NCBI GenBank assembly: GCA_026389635.1 | Contig: JAPLHM010000296.1 | Location: 1 to 19,368 of the forward strand | Length of the DNA stretch: 19,368 nucleotides | Reading direction: 5' to 3' | Origin: Chloroflexota bacterium | GTDB taxonomy: Bacteria > Chloroflexota > Dehalococcoidia > GIF9 > UBA5629 | Shown here: positions 14,515 through 19,368 of the stretch, piece after piece | Numbering within the stretch: position 1 is the first letter of the stretch | Layout: the number at the start of each line of letters is the position of its first letter | The notes under the pieces: model-generated | Databases searched by the model: none | The model's input: only the letters and a program-made list of their open reading frames with translations | Told to the model about the DNA's origin: nothing | Translations under genes and position numbers: made by a program

Positions 14515-14538
14515 GTAGTGTAGTCCACCAGCGGAGTT
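14515..14538 (+). repeat. Direct repeat, left copy
   Basis: GTAGTGTAGTCCACCAGCG (14515-14533) followed by GAGTT. The same 19 bases recur at 16711-16729 and the match continues to 24 bases with one mismatch. The two copies have the same orientation and bracket the HicAB/HicBA/RhuM block. Confidence 0.8.
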
Positions 14539-14728
14539 AGATCTCGATTTTTACCAGTTCCTCACCGGCCGCCGGCTCAATGGCGGTAGCGAGCATATCT
14601 TCAGCGCCGATGCGCAGGGATTCTAAGAGCTCCTCTTTACTTCGTTCCTGTGCGTTTACGCCCGGGAGATCGATGAGCCACCCGATCCACCAATCATCGC
14701 TCTTCTTGATTACTGCTCTATATTCCAT
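14537..14728 (-). CDS. hicB: HicB antitoxin (module 1)
   Basis: A 63-residue protein with the HicB partial RNase H-like fold: YRAVIKKSDDWWIGWLIDLP, then GVNAQERSKEELLESLRIGA. It lacks the C-terminal DNA-binding domain found in longer HicB proteins. It follows hicA on the same strand with a 9-base gap and a GAGG ribosome binding site, the classical hicA-hicB order. It should bind and block HicA. Its stop codon lies inside the left direct repeat. Confidence 0.8.
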   Translation of the reverse strand: MEYRAVIKKSDDWWIGWLIDLPGVNAQERSKEELLESLRIGAEDMLATAIEPAAGEELVKIEI

Positions 14729-14737
14729 TAACTGCCT

Positions 14738-14920
14738 CTATCTCGGGAAAGGTATGCCCAAATCCCGGCAAATTTTCCTGGCTAATTCATCCACAATCTC
14801 ATTGTGGCGCGGAATCTCCGTCATGTGTTTACCTTTCGCAAATATGCTATGCCGACGTCCTTCTCTAACTGGTACAGCGCCATTATCGGTCAGGTATTTT
14901 ACAAATTTCTTTCTTTTCAC
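14738..14920 (-). CDS. hicA: HicA mRNA interferase toxin (module 1)
   Basis: A 60-residue double-stranded-RNA-binding-like toxin, starting at GTG 14920. KRKKFVKYLTDNGAVPVREG, then RRHSIFAKGKHMTEIPRHNE, then ELARKICRDLGIPFPR follow the HicA plan. The histidine in RRHSIF is the expected catalytic residue, and the IPRHNEI strand is characteristic. HicA cuts mRNA and arrests growth when HicB is lost. No clear Shine-Dalgarno precedes the GTG, which may keep toxin synthesis low. Confidence 0.8.
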   Translation of the reverse strand: MKRKKFVKYLTDNGAVPVREGRRHSIFAKGKHMTEIPRHNEIVDELARKICRDLGIPFPR

Positions 14921-15068
14921 AGGTAAGGATACTCATACTTCTATGCAATTAATTATAGCAGGAAAGTGTATTATATAATCTAACCTGTCATGAAAAGTGG
15001 ACGTAAATTCTTATACTTTAGCGGTTTTAATCTACGGTATCCTTAGATTCAAGCGGCAGGATCATTGA

Positions 15069-15248
15069 TTATTGATTGCCCAGCATTCTAATGATATGCT
15101 TGGCCAAGCTTTCCTTGATTTCGCGGTGCCTGGGTACAGGTTGGTAAACCTTGGTATTCTCATTTTCATACCAGTCATGCTTTGCACCGTGACGAGCTAA
15201 AACGCAACCCAGTTTCCCCAGTCGTCTGATTAGCTCTGACCTTTTCAA
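15069..15248 (-). CDS. hicA: HicA mRNA interferase toxin (module 2)
   Basis: A 59-residue frame from TTG 15248 to TAA 15069. It reads LKRSELIRRLGKLGCVLARH, then GAKHDWYENENTKVYQPVPR, then HREIKESLAKHIIRMLGNQ. GAKHDWY carries the catalytic histidine of HicA, and PVPRHREIKESLAKHIIRML is the conserved C-terminal part. The start codon overlaps the hicB stop (TTGA), so the toxin is translated only as ribosomes finish the antitoxin. The order hicB-hicA is opposite to module 1, and sequence similarity between the two HicA proteins is low, so the modules were acquired separately. Confidence 0.8.
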   Translation of the reverse strand: MKRSELIRRLGKLGCVLARHGAKHDWYENENTKVYQPVPRHREIKESLAKHIIRMLGNQ

Positions 15249-15436
15249 CGCACCACCAGTTCACCGCGTTTGCGAACGTTAGGAATATCTCCTGAGGTGA
15301 GATCCAAATAGATATCTGCAAGGTTTTCTTTCAATTCGTCTAATGTGGTTCCCTGTGTGCGGTAATCAGGGTATTCCTCCAGCCATCCCACCCACATATC
15401 GGTTTCCTGGTAATAAATAAACTTCTTCGTCTCCAA
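15245..15436 (-). CDS. hicB: HicB antitoxin (module 2)
   Basis: A 63-residue short HicB starting at TTG 15436, preceded by GGGGG at a suitable distance. IYYQETDMWVGWLEEYPDYR, then TQGTTLDELKENLADIYLDL match the HicB fold. It comes first in its operon, with the toxin gene overlapping its stop. An extended -10 promoter lies upstream at 15512-15520. Confidence 0.8.
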   Translation of the reverse strand: METKKFIYYQETDMWVGWLEEYPDYRTQGTTLDELKENLADIYLDLTSGDIPNVRKRGELVVR

Positions 15437-15511
15437 TTATTTTCCCCCTTACCTGACTCCTTAGCGTCAGACTATTAATCCGGGTGGCGACTATTAAGCA
15501 TCACCGCGGAT

Positions 15512-15520
15512 ATTATATCA
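15512..15520 (-). promoter_or_regulatory. Extended -10 promoter for hicBA module 2
   Basis: Read on the minus strand, TGATATAAT is an extended -10 box with consensus TATAAT (15517-15512). It is about 75 bases before the hicB start. A plus-strand TATAAT also occurs at 15534-15539, so the gap may be divergent. Confidence 0.45.
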
Positions 15521-15553
15521 AAATTCAAACAGGTATAATCTACTGACACAACC

Positions 15554-15658
15554 GTGCAGAATATCGAGATAAACGACCAGGTCTATCGTGCCCGTGACGT
15601 TATGGAGAAGACTGACCGTCAGCGTGTTTGTCCTTGCCCCGCCTCTGCCTGGAGGTGA
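15554..15658 (+). other. Short open frame, possible gene remnant
   Basis: GTG 15554 opens a 34-codon frame (VQNIEINDQVYRARDVMEKT and onward), 14 bases after a plus-strand TATAAT (15534-15539). The opening residues look protein-like, but the frame then runs antisense through the last 59 bases of the RhuM gene. It may be the 5' stub of a gene cut when the RhuM segment arrived. No function can be assigned. Confidence 0.2.
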
Positions 15659-16652
15659 TTCTTTTTACCTCTTTCTCAAAGTCGCCGATGTATTCACGGT
15701 CCTGTGTAACCCTGAACTTCTCGTATTCTTTCCCCGCTAAGCTGGCCGCTACCTCGTGCGATACTCTGCCAGCGTCCTCAAGCACTTCGTACTCATTGAA
15801 TTTCAGGAAGGCGTCCAGCTTCTGTATCCAGTCCTGCATCTTCATGGGTATCTGGCGGGTGGCCTGCAACTCTGCGTAGTCAAGGTACATGGATACGATC
15901 CGCTCCAAGGCCTTGATCTCTTTTTCTATGAGGTAGTTCTTGGCTACGGCCACATCTGACCTGAGAATTTTTCCCTGTGGCGCATTCTTCCAGGTCTGCA
16001 GTCCCATGTGCGGTTTAGCTGAATCTGCCCTGCCAGATATGATCTCGGCCGCGGTTTTACCGGTGACCGCCCAGTGCAGTTTATTCTGCACGGTTTTGAA
16101 AAATGCCCTGGTTATTTCCGCATCCCGGTTGTAGTCGGCGCTGCACTGCTCATAGATATCGGTGATCTTGAGATAAAAGCGCCGCTCGCTGGCGCGTATC
16201 TCGCGTATCCGCTCAAGCAGTTCATCGAAATAGTCCTTGCCAAAGCGTTTATTCAGCTTTAAGCGCTCATCATCCAGCACAAAGCCCTTGATAATGTACT
16301 CACGAAGGGTGGCTGTGGCCCAGATGCGGAACCGCGTGGCCTGGTAGCTGTTGACACGGTAACCTACGGCGATAATGGCATCAAGACTATAGTGGTTAGT
16401 CAGATAATTCTTACCATCAGCAGCAGTTATCCGGATTTTCCGGATAACTGAATCCGGCTGCAATTCGCCACTGCTAAATATACTTTTCAAGTGCTCATTG
16501 ACAGTACGGACGTCAACACCAAATAATCCTGCAATCTGTTTTTGTGTCAACCAGAAGGATTCGTCCTGAAAAACAACCTCAACACGAACGGTCCCTTCCG
16601 GCGTGGTATATAAAATTATTTCGTTATTTTGTGGAACTATCTCTTTACCCAT
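15600..16652 (-). CDS. rhuM: RhuM-family protein
   Basis: I place the start at ATG 16652 because CGGAG precedes it and the longer frame to 16724 runs into the direct repeat. This gives 350 residues, the usual family length. Motifs are IILYTTPEGTVRVEVVFQDE, then SFWLTQKQIAGLFGVDVRTV (an HTH-like region near residues 40-60), then the YSLDAIIAVGYRVNSYQATR signature and FRIWATATLREYIIKGFVLD. RhuM proteins are common in accessory islands, often beside type I restriction genes; their biochemical role is not settled, although the N-terminus suggests DNA binding. No restriction genes are present here. The tail (SRQRRGKDKHADGQSSP) is low-complexity and may be altered. Confidence 0.85.
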   Translation of the reverse strand: MGKEIVPQNNEIILYTTPEGTVRVEVVFQDESFWLTQKQIAGLFGVDVRTVNEHLKSIFSSGELQPDSVIRKIRITAADGKNYLTNHYSLDAIIAVGYRVNSYQATRFRIWATATLREYIIKGFVLDDERLKLNKRFGKDYFDELLERIREIRASERRFYLKITDIYEQCSADYNRDAEITRAFFKTVQNKLHWAVTGKTAAEIISGRADSAKPHMGLQTWKNAPQGKILRSDVAVAKNYLIEKEIKALERIVSMYLDYAELQATRQIPMKMQDWIQKLDAFLKFNEYEVLEDAGRVSHEVAASLAGKEYEKFRVTQDREYIGDFEKEVKRITSRQRRGKDKHADGQSSP

Positions 16653-16710
16653 TTCGCTCCGCATACCGTCTAAAAACGGTGCCCTTTGCCCCGGTAACAC
16701 GCTATCCTCG

Positions 16711-16734
16711 GTAGTGTAGTCCACCAGCGAAGTT
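16711..16734 (+). repeat. Direct repeat, right copy
   Basis: GTAGTGTAGTCCACCAGCG (16711-16729) is identical to 14515-14533; the following base differs and AGTT matches again. It lies just upstream of the RhuM start and marks the boundary with the molybdenum-hydroxylase operon. Confidence 0.8.
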
Positions 16735-16758
16735 TTTTCAACGCAGGGCGCCGGCTGT

Positions 16759-16784
16759 GCCAGGTATTAACCTTTCTCCCTGGC
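16759..16784 (-). terminator. Inverted repeat after the molybdenum-hydroxylase operon
   Basis: GCCAGG (16759-16764) and CCTGGC (16779-16784) form a 6-pair stem with a 14-base loop, about 80 bases beyond the FAD-subunit stop. A terminator role is possible but no T-run is seen. Confidence 0.25.
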
Positions 16785-16861
16785 TATAGTGGCCCGCGTG
16801 CGCCGATCCCCGGTTCAGCAGCTATAAGGACGTTGTTCGCTTCAGCCATGTTGGGCTGCAC
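16784..16861 (-). other. Short frame after the FAD subunit, possible truncated gene
   Basis: Just past the FAD-subunit stop, GTG 16861 opens 25 codons (VQPNMAEANNVLIAAEPGIG, then ARGPL) before TAG; ATG 16849 is an alternative start. The spacing suits a next operon gene, and the frame ends about 50 bases before the direct repeat. It may be the stub of a third operon gene removed when the island inserted. The sequence is too short for a family call. Confidence 0.25.
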
Positions 16862-16864
16862 ATC

Positions 16865-19261
16865 TTACATCTTCACTGAGATATTGCCTTTCCCTGCGCT
16901 CTCACATAGCGTTAGAATTACCTTTTCCACGAGCGCTTTAGCCACCTGCACTTTGTATTTGTTTTTTGATAGGGGTAGAGTATGCTTTACCGCTATATTA
17001 CCGGCAGCCGCCGCCGACTTTTTATTCAATTTTTCCCCTTTCAGAAAGTCTTCGACATCTTTTATCCTCAGTGGCACGGGCGCTACAGCCCCTAAGACTA
17101 TTCTGGCTGCATCTACCCTATCCGCATTCATACTCAAAACAGCGGCCACGCTCACCACCGGGAAATCATGCGAGTTCCTTTGTGCAAATTTAATGAAACC
17201 CTGTCGACTGCCCGATGTTGATCTGGGTATCTGTATTTCTACTACTAATTCACCAGCTTCGAGCCGGTTGGTTTTCATGATCCCGGTAGAAAAAAAACCC
17301 TCTGCGCTTAGAATGCGTCTCGTTGTTTTGATTTTTGCATCTAATGCTATTAAAGCCGGAGCTATATCCGAGGCGTTGACAGCCACGCAGCCACAGTTGA
17401 AACAACGGTTGGCCTCATCCTCCATCTCATCTAAATTAAAGCCGGCAGTGTCTTCTGTATCGATGCGCCTGCCAGATACAGGCAATATAGTAGTTTTACC
17501 TCTATCCATTTTGACCAGGCAATCTGCGCTGCATTTTTGCATAGTTACTTTTTGACTATTTTTGCGGATTCGCCTCTTCATCAGGTATAAATCAATCGAA
17601 GCGGCTGCCCGTCTTCCGGCGGCAATAGCCTGAATCACCGTTGCGGGTCCGATGGCAACGTCCCCACCCGCATAAACACCGGCAGTAGTTGTCTCCTGTG
17701 TATCCTGATCGACCGTTATCAAACCGCACTCCGTTTTGAGGACTGAGCCGATAAATGACAAATCTGTTCGCTGCCCGATAGCAAGTATAATTGCATCAGC
17801 AGATACTGTGGTCCTGGTGGAATTATCAAAAGCCGGTGCAAAGTGACCCTTTGTATCAAACACCGAAGTACAGCGTACCAACTGCATGCCTTTGATACGG
17901 TTATTTCCCTGTAGTATTTGATCAGGACCCCATGAAGGCATGATCTCAATACCTTCGGCCAGGGCTTGCTCTATGTCTGAAGCAATGGCCGGCATTTCTT
18001 CGCGGCATTCCAAACAGGCTAAGGTAACGTCTGTGGCGCCCAGCCGCCTTGCCGTTATTGCCACATCCACTGCCACATTCCCACCTCCAATAACCAGGAC
18101 CTTTTTACCCGGCGCCTTTCTCAAGCCTGAGTTGACTTCAGTAAGCCAATCCAGCCCGGATATCAGCAGTCCTTCATCCTTTATGCCCAATGACCTCTGG
18201 CCCCATGCTCCGGTTGCCAGGAATACCGCATTAAAATCTTTTCTTATATCTTCCAGTGTTAGATCTTTGCCGATGTCAACCTGAAGTCTGAATTTAATAC
18301 CTGTGCTTTGCAGAGCTTTTGCCTGTCTGCGTACCAGGTCTTTAGGCAGACGGTAAGCCGGAATAGAGTACATCAGCATACCACCTGCTTCTTTAAGTTT
18401 ATCGAAAACTGTAACAGCGTAGCCCGCCTGCCTGAGATAGTATGCCGCAGCCAGACCGGCCGGTCCCGCACCCACCACTGCCACGTTCTTTCCATTTTCT
18501 TTTTGGGGCGGATGCATTATTGCCGCTAAATTATCCAAAATGTAGTCACCTGTATACCGCTCAATATTTCTTATAGAAACGGCTTGATCAAATTCATTGC
18601 GGTTGCATTTTGTCTCGCATAAATGCGGACAGACCCGCCCCGTTATAGCCGGCATCGGATTGCACGCAAGCAGTGTTTCCGCCGCCTTATACATTTTTTT
18701 CTCCCGTATAAGGCTAAAATAAGAAGGTATGTCAACCTTCCCCGGGCACTCCACCGAGCAAGGAGTTGGTGACACTCTTGCTGCGCCGAAGATGGAATGA
18801 TAGCGGTTCTCCCCGGTAATAGCGTTGCAGGTTTTGCCGCCCTTTCTCAGACAGTGGAATATGCACTCCGGATTGCGATAGTACCAGCACCTTGGTTCCT
18901 GGCAGATATTGCCAGCGATCGTCCCCATGTTTCTGACATGCGGCGTAGCAACACTGTGCGCCGCCATCGCCAATAACCTGTATTTCTCCCTTACGACTTC
19001 ACTCTTTTCGATGGCATGCAAGCGGGTCAGCGCCCCTATCCTCAGCCCTGTATTGTCTTCCTTGATATAGTCCAGTCCCGGGATGGTCTTGATATTAACC
19101 AATAACCCGGGGTATTCAGGACGTACATTATCCTTCAGTACTCCCAGCAAGTCCGTGCCGCCTGCAATAGCGACTGCCCTGGTTCCATACTTGCCCAGTA
19201 AATTGCTTGCTTCTTCAAGGGAAGTGGCATTCAGATGTTTAAACGATCTCAAGGCAGCCAT
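16865..19261 (-). CDS. Molybdenum-hydroxylase FAD subunit with an inserted GltD-like oxidoreductase
   Basis: A 798-residue protein in which one domain is nested in another. Residues 1-160 are the first part of a CoxM/xanthine-dehydrogenase FAD-binding domain (AIAGGTDLLG at 31-40, PHVRNMGTIAGNICQ at 107-121), with C120, C125, C133 and C137 able to hold a cluster. Residues 165-625 are a complete GltD-like module. It comprises an Fe-S region (C168, C172, C211, C215, C219), an FAD site VVGAGPAGLAAAYYL (262-276), an NAD(P)H site VIGGGNVAVDVA (390-401), AGVYAGGDVAIGPATVIQAI (527-546) and RCFNCGC (619-625). The FAD domain then resumes at VAVNASDIAPALIALDAKIK, and its C-terminal domain ends the protein. 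It should pass electrons between NAD(P)H and the molybdenum subunit. GGAAGGA precedes the ATG, which is 3 bases after the large-subunit stop. Confidence 0.85.
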   Translation of the reverse strand: MAALRSFKHLNATSLEEASNLLGKYGTRAVAIAGGTDLLGVLKDNVRPEYPGLLVNIKTIPGLDYIKEDNTGLRIGALTRLHAIEKSEVVREKYRLLAMAAHSVATPHVRNMGTIAGNICQEPRCWYYRNPECIFHCLRKGGKTCNAITGENRYHSIFGAARVSPTPCSVECPGKVDIPSYFSLIREKKMYKAAETLLACNPMPAITGRVCPHLCETKCNRNEFDQAVSIRNIERYTGDYILDNLAAIMHPPQKENGKNVAVVGAGPAGLAAAYYLRQAGYAVTVFDKLKEAGGMLMYSIPAYRLPKDLVRRQAKALQSTGIKFRLQVDIGKDLTLEDIRKDFNAVFLATGAWGQRSLGIKDEGLLISGLDWLTEVNSGLRKAPGKKVLVIGGGNVAVDVAITARRLGATDVTLACLECREEMPAIASDIEQALAEGIEIMPSWGPDQILQGNNRIKGMQLVRCTSVFDTKGHFAPAFDNSTRTTVSADAIILAIGQRTDLSFIGSVLKTECGLITVDQDTQETTTAGVYAGGDVAIGPATVIQAIAAGRRAAASIDLYLMKRRIRKNSQKVTMQKCSADCLVKMDRGKTTILPVSGRRIDTEDTAGFNLDEMEDEANRCFNCGCVAVNASDIAPALIALDAKIKTTRRILSAEGFFSTGIMKTNRLEAGELVVEIQIPRSTSGSRQGFIKFAQRNSHDFPVVSVAAVLSMNADRVDAARIVLGAVAPVPLRIKDVEDFLKGEKLNKKSAAAAGNIAVKHTLPLSKNKYKVQVAKALVEKVILTLCESAGKGNISVKM

Positions 19262-19264
19262 TAT

Positions 19265-19368
19265 TTAAATCCTTCCCAATGCTTTTAAAATTTTGTCCGG
19301 GGTAATTGGGATGTCATCTATCCTTACACCAATGGCATTATAAATGGCATTGGCAATTGCGCGAGGCC
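19265..19368 (-). CDS. Molybdenum-hydroxylase large subunit, C-terminal end (partial)
   Basis: The frame enters from the right edge and gives the last 33 residues: PRAIANAIYNAIGVRIDDIP, then ITPDKILKALGRI. 'AIANAIYNAIGVRI.D.PITP.K.L.AL' is the conserved C-terminus of xanthine dehydrogenase/CO dehydrogenase-type molybdopterin subunits. These bind the Mo-cytosine dinucleotide cofactor and hydroxylate or reduce aromatic or aldehyde substrates. Its stop is 3 bases from the FAD-subunit start, so the two form one operon. The substrate cannot be judged from this end alone. Confidence 0.85.
   Translation of the reverse strand, partial: PRAIANAIYNAIGVRIDDIPITPDKILKALGRI

Noticed and set aside
14515..14538. 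Direct repeat as the 3' end of a tRNA gene (att site)
   Set aside because: The surrounding bases do not fold into a cloverleaf and no T-arm consensus (GGTTCRA) is present.
1..19368. CRISPR arrays, rRNA or tRNA genes, transposases, integrases
   Set aside because: None was found on either strand by reading; no regularly spaced repeats and no DDE or tyrosine/serine recombinase motifs in any credible frame.

Overview
The window comes from a bacterium with moderate to high GC and mixed accessory content. The molybdenum-hydroxylase operon, DUF2779/DUF2075 fragments, RhuM, TPR proteins and a WYL regulator suggest an uncultured anaerobe. Chloroflexota (Dehalococcoidia) is my best guess, an impression from gene families and not a proof. 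No rRNA, tRNA, CRISPR array, transposase or integrase was found. No gene-free stretch exceeds about 300 bases.

Layout. (1) 1-3.8 kb: the tail of a possible acyltransferase gene, a DEDDy-type 3'-5' exonuclease, then on the minus strand a WYL-domain regulator followed by a cobalamin-binding radical SAM enzyme. (2) 3.8-10.2 kb: three plus-strand units. They are an AAA+ ATPase with a four-motif DnaJ-like zinc protein, an unrecognised protein with a duplicated tryptophan-rich module, and a pair of TPR proteins. Each unit is preceded by the same element, (G/T)TGACACAYAGTTGTC, which reads as a shared promoter or operator. A minus-strand toxin-antitoxin pair (Xre-HTH/Panacea antitoxin and RelE-like toxin) sits among them. 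(3) 10.2-14.5 kb: an accessory patch with a DUF4160/DUF2442 pair, a truncated DUF2779 gene, an AT-rich DUF2075 nuclease-helicase gene broken by one missing base, an unrecognised GC-rich gene and an orphan ribbon-helix-helix protein. (4) 14.5-16.7 kb: two HicAB modules in opposite internal order plus a RhuM gene, bracketed by a near-identical 24-bp direct repeat. (5) 16.8-19.4 kb: a molybdenum-hydroxylase operon with the end of the large subunit and a medium FAD subunit. A complete GltD-like NAD(P)H oxidoreductase is inserted inside the FAD-binding domain of that subunit.

How it works together. Regions 3 and 4 look like a defence and stabilisation island built by repeated insertion. Region 5 ends abruptly at the island and may have lost genes there. 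The two best candidates for something undescribed are the co-regulated AAA/zinc, W-repeat and TPR set in region 2, and the nested FAD/GltD fusion in region 5.
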